Assembly: GCF_014529705.1 (NCBI RefSeq)
Contig: NZ_JAANIH010000001.1
Span: forward strand, 203,076-267,075
Reading direction: 5' to 3'
Source: Bradyrhizobium campsiandrae
GTDB lineage: Bacteria > Pseudomonadota > Alphaproteobacteria > Rhizobiales > Xanthobacteraceae
Length of the DNA stretch: 64,000 nucleotides
The notes beneath the pieces were generated by a model. The model saw nothing but the letters and a program-made list of their open reading frames with translations, ran no database searches and was not told the DNA's origin. The position numbers and the translations under genes were made by a program. Below are positions 51,517-60,255 of this stretch, in pieces (within the stretch, counting starts at the first letter, position 1; every line of letters begins with the position of its first letter).

Positions 51517-52281
51517 ATGTCCGTTTTCAGTTCGGCTTCCCGTCTTCGTCGCATCGCGGTCTCTGCCCTGCTGCTGGCAGCCAGCGCGCTTGGCGGTTGC
51601 TCCTCGATCGACCGCCTGTCGCAGATCGGCGAGCAACCAAAGCTGGCCGCGATCGAAAATCCGACGACGCAGCCCGGCTACAAGCCGGTGCAGATGCCGA
51701 TGCCGAAGCCGGAAGTCGCCTCCTACAGCCCGAACTCGCTGTGGCGTAACGGCAGCCGCGCCTTCTTCAAGGATCAGCGCGCCACCCATGTCGGCGACCT
51801 CCTGACCGTGACGGTGAACATCACCGACAAGGCCAATATCGAGAACGAGACGCAGCGCAGCCGCACCAACAAGGAAGACTCGGGGATTACCGACTTCATC
51901 GGGGCGAAGACGCTCGGCGTACAGGCGCAGAAGGTGCTGCCCGGCCGCATTCTCACGGCCGACTCCACTGCCTCCAGCGACGGCAAGGGTTCGGTCAATC
52001 GCACGGAAGCGTTGCAGACCAACGTTGCCGCCGTCGTCACCCAGGTGCTGCCGAACGGCAACCTCGTCGTCGAAGGCAAGCAGGAGATCCGCGTCAACTA
52101 CGAGATCCGCGAGCTCGTGGTCGCCGGCATCGTCCGCCCCGAGGACATCCAGAGCGACAACACCATCGATTCCAGCAAGATCGCGCAGGCCCGCATCGCC
52201 TATGGCGGCCGCGGCCAGATCATGGACGTGCAGCAGCCGCGCTACGGTCAGCAAGTCATGGACGTGCTGCTGCCCTTCTAA
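51517..52281 (+). CDS. flgH: Flagellar L-ring lipoprotein FlgH, 254 aa
   Basis: Lipoprotein signal ending LGGCSS, then SLWRNGSRAFFKDQRATHVG, DLLTVTVNITDKANIENET, VLPNGNLVVEGKQEIRVNY, and the C-terminal QQPRYGQQVMDVLLPF. Forms the outer-membrane L ring. Last gene of the run; a terminator follows at 52341. Confidence 0.96.
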   Translation: MSVFSSASRLRRIAVSALLLAASALGGCSSIDRLSQIGEQPKLAAIENPTTQPGYKPVQMPMPKPEVASYSPNSLWRNGSRAFFKDQRATHVGDLLTVTVNITDKANIENETQRSRTNKEDSGITDFIGAKTLGVQAQKVLPGRILTADSTASSDGKGSVNRTEALQTNVAAVVTQVLPNGNLVVEGKQEIRVNYEIRELVVAGIVRPEDIQSDNTIDSSKIAQARIAYGGRGQIMDVQQPRYGQQVMDVLLPF

Positions 52282-52340
52282 GGTTCTCCCGAGCTCCCAC
52301 ATCGTGTTCGCGAACCTAGGCGCGAACGACGATGTACGAC

Positions 52341-52379
52341 GCGGCCTCCGGTAGCTCCCCTGCCGGAGGCCGCATTTAT
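52341..52379 (+). terminator. Intrinsic terminator of the flgF-flgH run
   Basis: GCGGCCTCCGG pairs with CCGGAGGCCGC (11 bp perfect, 11-nt loop) and is followed by ATTTATT. It lies 60 bp after the flgH stop codon. Confidence 0.85.
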
Positions 52380-52451
52380 TGGTGGGGGTGGTGTCGTTAT
52401 GGCAGCGGTTCAAGTCCGCGCAATTGCAGCGACGCCGCTGCCGCACACTCG

Positions 52452-52531
52452 GTCATTGCGAGCAAAGCGAAGCAATCCAGACTGCCGCCGCGGAAAAGAT
52501 TCTGGATTGCTTCGCTACGCTCGCAATGACG
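52452..52531. repeat. Palindromic intergenic repeat, copy 5
   Basis: GGTCATTGCGAGCAAAGCG left arm and CTACGCTCGCAATGACG right arm with a short spacer; a few substitutions against copies 1 and 3. Ends 15 bp before the convergent hydratase gene. Confidence 0.9.
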
Positions 52532-52546
52532 GGTGGAGAGAGCGCC

Positions 52547-53326
52547 TCACGTAAACTCCGCCTCCACCACGCCCAGCCCATCGAGCTCCATCCGCACCTT
52601 GTCGCCGGCTTTCAGCCACAGCGTCTTCACGAGGCTCCCGGTCAGCACGAGCTGTCCGGCATGCAGGCCCTTACCTTCGGCGGCGAGATGGTTGGCAAGC
52701 CAGGCGAGTGCGTTGTGGGGATGGCGAAGCACGTCGGCGCCGGTGCCGTGGCTGACTTCCTCGCCGTTGACGAGGGCGCGGCCCTTGACCGCTTTCAGGT
52801 CGGGCACCGACGAGCGCGCAACCGACGGGCCCAGCACGCAGCCGGCGGCGAAGAAATCGTCGGCGATCAAGGTCGGCGCGCCCATCGTCTCCCATTTCAC
52901 GTAGCGGTCGTCGACGATCTCGATCGCGGGGTGATAGGCCTCGACGGCCTCGCCGACCCATTCGGCCGTGAATGGCGCCTCGCCGGCGGCAAGGTTGCGC
53001 TTCAGCCGCGCCGCGATCTCGCACTCGACGCCGACGCGGACATAGTCGGACGCCGCGAGCTTGACGCCGCTGTCATGCACGCCCTTCTGGAACACGCCGC
53101 CGCCGCAGGGGTGCGGGATGCCGATGTACTCCTGCATGACTTGGCTGGTGCAGCCGATCTTGTAGCCGACCAGGGGGCCGGCATGCGGCAGCAGCAAATC
53201 ATGCAGCGCGCGCTGCACCTGATAGCCCTCGGCCTCGTCGCCTGGCGGATGTTCCAGCGCGGCGAGCGGCGCATGGTTCCTGCGCGCCAGTGCGATCGCC
53301 TTTGCGGCCTCGAGAATTTTGTCCAT
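52547..53326 (-). CDS. 2-keto-4-pentenoate hydratase-like protein, 259 aa
   Basis: Family-length FAH-superfamily hydratase. Landmarks are the GYKIGCTSQVMQEYIGIPHP block, the VECEIAARL glutamates for metal binding, AVEAYHPAIEIVDDRYVKWE, and GSLVKTLWLKAGDKVRMELD. These Mg-dependent enzymes hydrate 2-oxopent-4-enoate in aromatic meta-cleavage paths; here no such genes are adjacent, so the substrate is uncertain. It has no signal peptide. Confidence 0.88.
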   Translation of the reverse strand: MDKILEAAKAIALARRNHAPLAALEHPPGDEAEGYQVQRALHDLLLPHAGPLVGYKIGCTSQVMQEYIGIPHPCGGGVFQKGVHDSGVKLAASDYVRVGVECEIAARLKRNLAAGEAPFTAEWVGEAVEAYHPAIEIVDDRYVKWETMGAPTLIADDFFAAGCVLGPSVARSSVPDLKAVKGRALVNGEEVSHGTGADVLRHPHNALAWLANHLAAEGKGLHAGQLVLTGSLVKTLWLKAGDKVRMELDGLGVVEAEFT

Positions 53327-53411
53327 CGGCGCCGCCTTTCCACGCTACCAAACCAAGGGCGGCACTTCAGCATCCCCGCCCGGGCCTGACAAGCACGGGC
53401 GGCGTGCAGGA

Positions 53412-54440
53412 TCAGCCCTTGAGCAGGCCGAGCCGGATCAGGCTCTCGGCGGTGGAAAGAATCGCCTCGTCGTTGGAACGAGGCTGCCAGCCCAGCACAG
53501 ACCGCGCCTTGGCGCTGGTGGAACGCCTGACACGCCCCAGCATCGGCACGACCGCCTGCAGCAAGGGAATCCGGTATGCGGCGACCCGCACCAGCCAGTC
53601 CGGCGCCTGCAGCCTGGGAACCCGGCGCGCTTTGGCGCCCAGTTCTCGCCGCAGCACCTTGCCGATGTCTAGGATTGACACGGGCTCGCCCGACACTGCG
53701 ATGAAGCGCTCGCCTTTAGCCTCCGGCGCGGTCATCGCCCGCAAATGCAGATCGGCGACGTCGCGCACATCGACCACGCCGAAATAGACCCGCGGCACCG
53801 CCGGCATGGCGCCATCGAGCAGCGACTTGACGATCTCGATCGAGCCGGAGAAGTCCGGCCCCAGCACGGGACCGAAAATGCCGGCGGGATTGACCACCGA
53901 CAGTTCGAGCCCGCCGCCCTCGCGCGCGATGAAATCCCAGGCCGCCCGCTCGGCCAGGGTCTTCGACTTAATGTAGGGCTGCACGTCAGCGCCCTCGAGA
54001 TTGGTCCACTCGGTCTCGTCGAACGGTCTTTCGCGCGGCTCGTGGCCGTAGCCGATCGCCCCCAGCGAGGACGTGACGACGACGCGCCGGACCCTGGCGT
54101 CGCGGGCGGCACGCAGCACCCGCAACGTGCCGTCGCGGGCCGGGATGATCATCTCGTTCTCGTCTTTGGGAACGCTGGTCGACAGCGGCGAGGCGACATG
54201 GAGCACGTAGTCGCAGCCAGCGATCGCCTCGTGCCAGCCGTGGTCGGCCGTGAGGTCGGCGGTGAAGAAGGACAGGTTTTCGGGCGATGCCACCCCACCC
54301 TCGCGCAGCATCGCCAGCACGTCGGCTTGCCGGTCCGCCCGGCGCACCGTGGTCCGGACCTGATGGCCCGCGGCCAGGAGTTGCAGGACGACATGGATAC
54401 CGACGAAGCCGGACCCGCCGGTGACCAGAACGGTGCTCAT
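53412..54440 (-). CDS. NAD-dependent epimerase/dehydratase-like SDR, 342 aa
   Basis: Extended SDR: MSTVLVTGGSGFVGIHVVLQ with the GGSGFVG nucleotide loop, LHVASPLSTS, VVVTSSLGAIGYGH, and the catalytic Y-x-x-x-K in PYIKSKTLAERAAW. Similar to dihydroflavonol-4-reductase or epimerase-like enzymes that act on aldehydes or ketones. Divergent from an HxlR regulator that probably controls it. Substrate unknown. Confidence 0.88.
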   Translation of the reverse strand: MSTVLVTGGSGFVGIHVVLQLLAAGHQVRTTVRRADRQADVLAMLREGGVASPENLSFFTADLTADHGWHEAIAGCDYVLHVASPLSTSVPKDENEMIIPARDGTLRVLRAARDARVRRVVVTSSLGAIGYGHEPRERPFDETEWTNLEGADVQPYIKSKTLAERAAWDFIAREGGGLELSVVNPAGIFGPVLGPDFSGSIEIVKSLLDGAMPAVPRVYFGVVDVRDVADLHLRAMTAPEAKGERFIAVSGEPVSILDIGKVLRRELGAKARRVPRLQAPDWLVRVAAYRIPLLQAVVPMLGRVRRSTSAKARSVLGWQPRSNDEAILSTAESLIRLGLLKG

Positions 54441-54533
54441 TGCCAAATTCCCTCGTTGCGCCGGGTGCGCGAATGAGGCCGCCACCCTGCTCAAGGCCGC
54501 ATCTGGCCCCTATCTCTCGGTGGAACAAGTAGA

Positions 54534-54932
54534 ATGGATTCCGAGACCGGTATGGAAAACCTGACCAGCATTTGCGACGGCGACTGCGATTGCAGCCCCG
54601 ACCCTGCCCTGCTCGACGACTTCAAGCGCGCCATCCACGCGCTCGGCGGCAAGTGGAAACTCGAGATCCTGTTCGCGCTGATGAACGGGGCGGTTCGTTT
54701 CGGCGCGTTGCGGCGATCGATCGATGGCATCACTCAGCACATGCTGACGACGCAGCTGCGCGAGCTCGAACAGGACGGGCTGGTATCCCGCACCGCCTTT
54801 GCCGAGAAGCCGCTGCGGGTCGAATATGAGCTGACGGATGCGGCCTACGGCCTGCTGCCGGCGTTTAAGGAAATATTGAGCTGGTCCAGGCTTTATGGAG
54901 ATGCGCGCCTCTCAGCGTCGCATGAAGCCTGA
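54534..54932 (+). CDS. HxlR-family regulator, 132 aa
   Basis: Winged helix of the HxlR type: ALGGKWKLEILFALMNGAVR, FGALRRSIDGITQHMLTTQL, RELEQDGLVSRTAF, VEYELTDAAYGLLPAFKEIL. The N-terminus has a Cys set (CDGDCDC) that could sense thiol-reactive ligands. It lies divergent from the epimerase-like gene, which it probably represses. Confidence 0.9.
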   Translation: MDSETGMENLTSICDGDCDCSPDPALLDDFKRAIHALGGKWKLEILFALMNGAVRFGALRRSIDGITQHMLTTQLRELEQDGLVSRTAFAEKPLRVEYELTDAAYGLLPAFKEILSWSRLYGDARLSASHEA

Positions 54933-55182
54933 TTGCAGCGAAACATGACGCGGCTTGATCAGCTTCACAGCATACGGGTCGATCCCGTTGATGCGACTCG
55001 CGAAAACATCCCGCACCTGAAGTGAAGGCTGTTTCTCATGTGAACTCACGTGAGGTTTCAGGAATCGACTCTAGCTCATTGATCCCGATTCATTTTTCGC
55101 GATTGCGCACGTGCATCGAGGCTCGCGGCGGCGAGCAACAGCCAAAATGCTGATTGCGGCACCAAACGGTACCTTGCGTCCC

Positions 55183-55212
55183 AAAAAACAAAGAGCCGCA
55201 TCGCTGCGGCTC
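55183..55212 (-). terminator. Intrinsic terminator of dksA
   Basis: On the minus strand, GAGCCGC-AGCGAT-GCGGCTC is a 7-bp perfect stem followed by TTTGTTTTTT, just after the stop codon at 55218. Confidence 0.88.
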
Positions 55213-55217
55213 GGACT

Positions 55218-55628
55218 CTATTCGTCGCGATAGACCTTCTCGCGTTTCTCGTGGCGCTCCTGCGCTTCCACCGAGAGCGTCGCGATGGGCCGCGCTTCGA
55301 GCCGTTTCAACGAGATCGGCTCGCCGGTATCCTCGCAATAGCCGTAGGTGTTGTCCTCGATGCGCTGGAGCGCGGCGTCGATCTTGGCGATCAACTTGCG
55401 CTGGCGGTCGCGGGCGCGGAGTTCGATGGCGCGGTCAGTTTCGGACGATGCCCGATCAGCCAGATCGGGGTGGTTCACGTTCTCCTCCTGCAAGGCTTGC
55501 AGGGTGAGCTTGGACTCTTTGAGGATCTCATCCTTCCAGGCGAGGAGCTTCAGACGGAAGTACTCCTTCTGCCGGTCGTTCATGAAAGGCTCTTTTTCGG
55601 TCGGTCGGTAGTTTTTCAACTTTTCCAA
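55218..55628 (-). CDS. dksA: RNA polymerase-binding factor DksA, 136 aa
   Basis: Typical alphaproteobacterial DksA, starting MEKLKNYRPTEKEPFMNDRQ with KLLAWKDEILKESKLTLQAL coiled coil and its tip DLADRASSETDRAIELRARD. The C-terminal finger YGYCEDTGEPISLKRLEARP keeps only one of four zinc cysteines, as is usual in this class. It binds RNA polymerase with ppGpp to adjust promoters, including those of motility and stress genes. Confidence 0.93.
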   Translation of the reverse strand: MEKLKNYRPTEKEPFMNDRQKEYFRLKLLAWKDEILKESKLTLQALQEENVNHPDLADRASSETDRAIELRARDRQRKLIAKIDAALQRIEDNTYGYCEDTGEPISLKRLEARPIATLSVEAQERHEKREKVYRDE

Positions 55629-55799
55629 GGGCGGCCTATCTTCTTAAGCAACGACTCGCGAACGGAACGGGGTCCGTTGAGCCGGGGCTTATATAGCTAC
55701 CCCTTGTGACAGACAATATTTCCTTAATGGCGCAGTTACCGCCCCCAAGCCCTTGCACAGGAAGGTTTATCCCGCAGGGCCCGGGGGGCGGCCAAAAGC

Positions 55800-56411
55800 C
55801 TAGTAGCCGACCGTGAAACGCTGCCTTGGGTGGGCCGGCTTCTCGATCTCGTCGGCAAGCGCGATGGCGTAGTCGGCGAAGCTGATCCAGCTCTTGCCGT
55901 TCGCATCTGCGAGAAGCTGGTCGGTGCCAAGCCGGAACTTGCCGGTCCGTTCCCCTTCGATGAAAAGGGCCGAGGGCGAGATAAAGGTCCAGTTCAGGTC
56001 CTTTTCCTGCCGCAGGAGGTCGAGGAACGCAGAGCCTGCCTCTGCCTCGGCCTTGTATTGGGCCGGAAAACCGGGAGTTGTGACCAGCTTGACGCCGGGG
56101 GCGACTTCAAGGCTGCCGGCGCCACCGACGACCAGATAGCGCCCGACGCCGGAGGTCTTGGCTGCGCCGATCAGCTTGTGCGGGTCGCTCGCCAGGAAGT
56201 GCACGGAACTGATCGCAGCGTCATGCCCGGCCCAGAGTTTGGCCAGACCGGCCTGATCGAGCACATCTCCCTTGGTTGGTGTGACGTTCGGCAGCGCCGC
56301 AATCTTGTCGGGGTTCCGGGCAATGGCGGTAACCGCGTGACCGCGGCGGGACAATTCCTTGGTGATCTCTGACCCGGCCCGACCCGAGGCGCCGGCGACT
56401 GCGATTTTCAT
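55800..56411 (-). CDS. NAD(P)-binding oxidoreductase, NmrA/YwnB-like, 203 aa
   Basis: Rossmann start MKIAVAGASGRAGSEITKEL (GASGRAG loop), then HAVTAIARNPDKIAALPNVT, GDVLDQAGLAKLWAGHDAAI and YLVVGGAGSLEV. Short SDR-like NADPH-binding protein without the usual catalytic Y-x-x-x-K, so it may be a sensor or flavin-type reductase. Divergent from an HxlR regulator at 56561, the usual pair. Confidence 0.85.
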   Translation of the reverse strand: MKIAVAGASGRAGSEITKELSRRGHAVTAIARNPDKIAALPNVTPTKGDVLDQAGLAKLWAGHDAAISSVHFLASDPHKLIGAAKTSGVGRYLVVGGAGSLEVAPGVKLVTTPGFPAQYKAEAEAGSAFLDLLRQEKDLNWTFISPSALFIEGERTGKFRLGTDQLLADANGKSWISFADYAIALADEIEKPAHPRQRFTVGY

Positions 56412-56481
56412 GGAAGGCTTCCTTTGCTTCTGTGGTAACTAATGGTGACTAGATATCGCAAGGAATGCTGGTGTTAAGAGC

Positions 56482-56492
56482 GCACTTTGTGC
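56482..56492. promoter_or_regulatory. Candidate HxlR operator
   Basis: GCAC-TTT-GTGC dyad in the divergent 56412-56560 interval, between the oxidoreductase and HxlR starts. Position supports an operator, but no second copy is seen. Confidence 0.3.
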
Positions 56493-56560
56493 TTACCTGA
56501 TTACACCGGAGTAACCAGGGCGACAGCTGGCGAGCCCAAGCAAGCATGAGGACCCCCAGA

Positions 56561-56932
56561 ATGAAACCAAATGTCTATGCCGCCGAATGCCCGACGCGCC
56601 AGATCCTCGATCGTGTCGGCGATAAATGGGCCGTGCTGATCCTGTTGCTGCTGCGTGAGGAGCCGATGCGTTTCAATCAATTGCGTCGCACGATTGAAGG
56701 CATTTCGCAGAAGATGCTGAGCCAGGTTCTCAAGTCGCTCGAACGCGACGGCCTGCTCAAGCGTCGCGCCATCGCGACCGTGCCAGTGACGGTCGAATAT
56801 TCGATCACGCAGCTCGGCCTGACGCTCGCCGCCGCGGTCGATCCGCTGCGCGATTGGGCCGAGGAGAATCTGAAAGACGTGCTCGCCGCCCAGCGCCGCT
56901 ACGACGCGCAGTTGAAGCAGGAAGCGGCGTAG
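56561..56932 (+). CDS. HxlR-family regulator, 123 aa
   Basis: Winged helix: PTRQILDRVGDKWAVLILLL, RFNQLRRTIEGISQKMLSQV, KSLERDGLLKRRAI, VTVEYSITQLGLTLAAAVDP. A conserved Cys near the start (AAECPTRQIL) is typical of redox- or electrophile-sensing HxlR proteins. GAGGA lies 8 nt before the chosen ATG; one 15 nt upstream is an alternative. It is divergent from the NmrA-like gene. Confidence 0.9.
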   Translation: MKPNVYAAECPTRQILDRVGDKWAVLILLLLREEPMRFNQLRRTIEGISQKMLSQVLKSLERDGLLKRRAIATVPVTVEYSITQLGLTLAAAVDPLRDWAEENLKDVLAAQRRYDAQLKQEAA

Positions 56933-57012
56933 GCGCGAGACCCCTCGCAGACCCGTCTTCCTTCGAGGGTCGCTGAAGAAGCGGCCACTCAGGGTGACGG
57001 ATAACGTGACGA

Positions 57013-57426
57013 TCAGCCCTGCCCGGCCTTCGCCAGCTCGACCTCGACGCGCAGCTCGATCTCGGACAGCACGGAATCCAGGCCGGGATCACCGGACGAC
57101 GATTTCAAATTCGCCGCCGCATCGCGCAGCCGCATCACGGTCGACGTGTCGAGATTGCCGGAGAGAAGTCCCATCTTGAGATCGTCGAGCACGTCGAGCG
57201 CGGTCCTGCCGCGGGCAACCGAGCGCTTGCGCCGTTCGACCGGATCCTCCTCGATGCCTTGCAGCGCGAGAAGCCCGTCGATGTTGGCGGTGGCCTTCGG
57301 TGCGGCAGCGCTCCGCGTCTCCTGCGCCGACGTCGTATCCGGCAGCACGAAGGTGCCGGAGCTCGTTCGCCTGGCTTGGCTCGCCGGGGTCCCAAGCGTG
57401 GTGCCATTCGGTCCGTAGATGCGCAT
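57013..57426 (-). CDS. fliX: Flagellar assembly regulator FliX, 137 aa
   Basis: N-terminus MRIYGPNGTTLGTPASQARR, then VLPDTTSA, the IDGLLALQGIEEDPVERRKR block and a C-terminal helical region (RTALDVLDDLKMGLLSGNLD). Matches FliX, which in Caulobacter works with FlbD to couple basal-body assembly to sigma-54 transcription. It is divergent from flgI; a TTAA-N7-TAAA box lies 45 bp upstream of its start. Confidence 0.88.
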   Translation of the reverse strand: MRIYGPNGTTLGTPASQARRTSSGTFVLPDTTSAQETRSAAAPKATANIDGLLALQGIEEDPVERRKRSVARGRTALDVLDDLKMGLLSGNLDTSTVMRLRDAAANLKSSSGDPGLDSVLSEIELRVEVELAKAGQG

Positions 57427-57471
57427 CGAAGCAATCCGGGTGATCGATGCGCCACATTCGCCGCTTTATGG

Positions 57472-57486
57472 TTAACGGAACGTAAA
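57472..57486. promoter_or_regulatory. CtrA-like box upstream of fliX
   Basis: TTAA-CGGAACG-TAAA fits TTAA-N7-TTAA with one mismatch, and TTAACCAT (minus strand) lies in the same place. Located 46 bp upstream of fliX and 220 bp upstream of flgI. Confidence 0.55.
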
Positions 57487-57604
57487 CGGGCCGGCAAAAA
57501 CTGCCGACGGGCGGCAGTTTCGCTCCTCAGCGACAACGGCCGCTGACACAGGAGGAAACAAGTTTACTCAACCTATTCAATCGCCTAGGCCCTCTGCCCC
57601 GCGT

Positions 57605-57619
57605 TGGCACAGCGCTCGC
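57605..57619 (+). promoter_or_regulatory. Sigma-54-like promoter of the flgI operon
   Basis: TGGCAC-AGCGC-TCGC has the -24 GG and -12 GC spaced by 10 bp. The 10 bases GCGTTGGCAC preceding N5-TCGC match the element upstream of flgF (48670). It lies 90 bp before the flgI ATG. Confidence 0.62.
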
Positions 57620-57708
57620 AAGGACAGCGTCGGACCAGCTCGTCATGGGAGTGTCGCAGATGGTCCGAGATGTGAGGAGGCTTCTCGGAAAGCCTTGGGG
57701 AGCAGAGG

Positions 57709-58833
57709 ATGCCAGGCGTTCGTTGGGTGAGAATTTTTGCAGTGGCCTGCGCCGCGCTGTCAGCGTTGGCGCTCTCGGCCGCCTCTGCCAATGCGACCTC
57801 GCGCATCAAGGATCTCGCCAACATCGAAGGCGTGCGGCAGAACCAGCTGATCGGCTATGGCCTCGTCGTCGGCCTCAACGGCACCGGCGACACCCTCAAC
57901 AACATTCCCTTCACCAAGCAGTCGCTGCAGGCGATGCTCGAGCGCATGGGCGTCAACATCCGCGGCGCCACCATCCGCACCGGCAACGTCGCCGCTGTGA
58001 TGGTGACGGGCAATCTGCCGGCCTTCGCCACCCAAGGCACGCGCATGGACGTGACCGTGTCAGCGCTCGGCGATGCCAAGGATCTGCGCGGCGGCACCCT
58101 GCTCGTCACCCCCCTCCTCGGTGCCGACGGCAACGTCTACGCGGTGGCGCAGGGCTCGCTCGCGATCTCCGGCTTCCAGGCCGAGGGCGAGGCAGCCAAG
58201 ATCGTGCGCGGCGTTCCGACCGTGGGCCGCATCGCCAATGGCGCCATCATCGAGCGCGAGATCGAATTCGCGCTGAACCGCCTGCCAAACGTGCGGCTCG
58301 CGCTGCGCAACGCCGACTTCACCACGGCCAAGCGGATCGCGGCCGCGATCAACGACTATCTCGGTGTCAAGACCGCCGAGCCGATCGATCCATCGACGGT
58401 GCAGCTTTCGATCCCGCCGGAGTTCAAGGGCAACGTCGTCGCCTTTCTGACCGAGATCGAGCAGCTCCAGGTCGATCCGGACCTCGCCGCCAAGATCATC
58501 ATCGACGAACGCTCCGGCATCATCGTAATGGGCCGCGACGTCCGCGTCGCCACCGTCGCGGTCGCGCAGGGCAATCTCACGGTCACGATCTCCGAAAGCC
58601 CGCAGGTGAGCCAGCCCAACCCGCTGTCGCGAGGCCGGACCGTGGTCACGCCGCGGTCCAGCGTCGGCGTCACCGAGGATGGCAAGAAGTTCGCTGTCGT
58701 CAAGGACGGCGTCTCGCTCCAGCAGCTCGTCGACGGCCTCAACGGCCTCGGCATCGGCCCGCGCGACCTCATCAGCATCCTCCAGGCGATCAAGGCCGCC
58801 GGTGCGATCGAAGCCGACATCGAGGTGATGTGA
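57709..58833 (+). CDS. flgI: Flagellar P-ring protein FlgI, 374 aa
   Basis: Signal peptide (VRIFAVACAALSALALSAAS region) then RIKDLANIEGVRQNQLIGYG, LVVGLNGTGDTLNNIPFTKQ, and later VKDGVSLQQLVDGLNGLGI. FlgI assembles in the periplasm as the P ring. Overlaps the start of flgJ (TGATG). Confidence 0.96.
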   Translation: MPGVRWVRIFAVACAALSALALSAASANATSRIKDLANIEGVRQNQLIGYGLVVGLNGTGDTLNNIPFTKQSLQAMLERMGVNIRGATIRTGNVAAVMVTGNLPAFATQGTRMDVTVSALGDAKDLRGGTLLVTPLLGADGNVYAVAQGSLAISGFQAEGEAAKIVRGVPTVGRIANGAIIEREIEFALNRLPNVRLALRNADFTTAKRIAAAINDYLGVKTAEPIDPSTVQLSIPPEFKGNVVAFLTEIEQLQVDPDLAAKIIIDERSGIIVMGRDVRVATVAVAQGNLTVTISESPQVSQPNPLSRGRTVVTPRSSVGVTEDGKKFAVVKDGVSLQQLVDGLNGLGIGPRDLISILQAIKAAGAIEADIEVM

Positions 58834-59213
58834 TGCAGGCCGGCATGATCAACAGCGCCCACGCCGTCACCGCCGCCCTCTCGAACCCGGCCTTCTCGGT
58901 CGAGAGCCGCAACAACCGTCCAGACTTCGAGCTCGCCGCCGCGCTTCAGAAGGTCTCGCCGCAGCAGCAGGCCAAGGCGCAGAAGACCGCCACCGACTTC
59001 GAGGCGATGTTCCTCAACAGCATGTTCTCGCAGATGACGTCGGGCCTGAAGGGCGAAGGCCCGTTCGGCGATACACCGGGCACGGGCGTGTGGCGCTCGA
59101 TGCTGACCGAGCAATATTCCAAGAACTTCGCCAAGGCCGGCGGCGTCGGTGTCGCCACCGAGGTCTACCGTACCCTGATCATGCAGCAGGCCAAAACCAT
59201 CCGCACGGCATAA
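58833..59213 (+). CDS. flgJ: FlgJ-type rod-binding protein, 126 aa
   Basis: Short FlgJ of the alphaproteobacterial kind, with only the rod-binding domain: KTATDFEAMFLNSMFSQMTS, GLKGEGPFGDTPGTGVWRSM, LTEQYSKNFAKAGGVGVATE. No peptidoglycan-hydrolase domain is present. The start overlaps the flgI stop codon. Confidence 0.88.
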   Translation: MQAGMINSAHAVTAALSNPAFSVESRNNRPDFELAAALQKVSPQQQAKAQKTATDFEAMFLNSMFSQMTSGLKGEGPFGDTPGTGVWRSMLTEQYSKNFAKAGGVGVATEVYRTLIMQQAKTIRTA

Positions 59214-59225
59214 GGTCCTTTCGAG

Positions 59226-59720
59226 ATGAACCACTTCAACGCCTCACGTCAGCCAATGCCGGCACAGCGTCCCGGCACGCCCGAGAGCGCCGCGGCGCGC
59301 AAGCTCGCCGAGGACCTGATGGACGCGATGAACGCGCTGCTCGGCCTGATCGAGCGCGAAACCGAGCTGGTCCGCGCCGGCAAGGTCCGCGAGGCGATGA
59401 CGATGGAGGGCCAGAAGCAGGAGCTGTCGCGGCGCTATGTCGCCGCCGTCGGCCAGCTGAAGGCAAACCAGCCGCAGCTCGCGAAATCCGCGCCCGAGCT
59501 GCTCTCGACGCTGCACCGGCATCACGATGCCTTCCGCGCCATGCTCCAGGTCAACCTCACCGTGCTCGCAACCGCGCACGCAGTTTCCGAAAGCGTCGTG
59601 CGCGGCGTCAATGCCGAGATCCAGAAGCGCAACGTGCCGAACACCTACACCGCGGCAGGGCGCCGCGCGGCTCCCGGTCCGCGCCACATCACGCCGCTCG
59701 CGGTCAGCCGCTCGCTCTGA
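59226..59720 (+). CDS. flgN: FlgN-like export chaperone, 164 aa
   Basis: Mostly helical protein: AARKLAEDLMDAMNALLGLI, ERETELVRAGKVREAMTMEG, QKQELSRRYVAAVGQLKANQ. Pattern and place behind flgI-flgJ match FlgN, chaperone for hook-associated proteins FlgK and FlgL. Spacing of 12 bp to flgJ supports the same operon. Confidence 0.78.
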   Translation: MNHFNASRQPMPAQRPGTPESAAARKLAEDLMDAMNALLGLIERETELVRAGKVREAMTMEGQKQELSRRYVAAVGQLKANQPQLAKSAPELLSTLHRHHDAFRAMLQVNLTVLATAHAVSESVVRGVNAEIQKRNVPNTYTAAGRRAAPGPRHITPLAVSRSL

Positions 59721-59881
59721 GCGCCCTCGCAAGAACTGTCTTCAATTTTAGGAAAAACCGCGCGGCTAAAGCGTCGCGTGGTTAGCCACGTTTCCTTACC
59801 GGGTGTTCAATCCTGGTGTTCCATGGTTGCGTATTGAGAGGGGTTGGGATTTGACTCACGTAAGGCAACCAGGAGGCTGCC

Positions 59882-60241
59882 ATGAGTACAGATTTCAGCA
59901 TCAGGCCGGTGGGGATACCGGCCCCCGTACAGATCGTCACGACGTCGAATTCGGCGGCGAACGAAGCCGTGCAAACCGATTTGCCCGTGAGCCAGACGGT
60001 CGCCGCGAGTGATACCAGCGCGCCTGCGCGCAATGATTTGCAGAACAGCGAGAACATCTCGCGCCAGGTGGTGTTCGACCAGGCGGCCGCATCCATGGTG
60101 TTCCAGGTCGTCAACGACAAGACCGATGCGGTGGTCAACCAGTTCCCCGACGAGGCGATGCTGCGCCGGCGTGCCTATTTCCATGCACTGGATTTGAAGT
60201 CGGAGCCCTCGCGTCCGCTCAACACGGACCTCAGCGCCTAA
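59882..60241 (+). CDS. flaG: FlaG-like flagellar protein, 119 aa
   Basis: The disordered Ser/Thr/Ala-rich N-terminal half is followed by the FlaG-like domain ISRQVVFDQAAASMVFQVVN-DKTDAVVNQFPDE and a tail. FlaG affects filament length or capping. It follows flgN by 160 bp, convergent with the minus-strand flagellar genes at 60256. Confidence 0.72.
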   Translation: MSTDFSIRPVGIPAPVQIVTTSNSAANEAVQTDLPVSQTVAASDTSAPARNDLQNSENISRQVVFDQAAASMVFQVVNDKTDAVVNQFPDEAMLRRRAYFHALDLKSEPSRPLNTDLSA

Positions 60242-60255
60242 AGCGCGCCTGCCGA

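Noticed and set aside
49333..52446. A 1037-codon open frame antisense to flgF-flgG-flgA-flgH
   Set aside because: It runs opposite to four well-supported flagellar genes; its composition (Arg, Gly, His, Asp-rich with no domain) is the usual mirror of GC-rich third positions.
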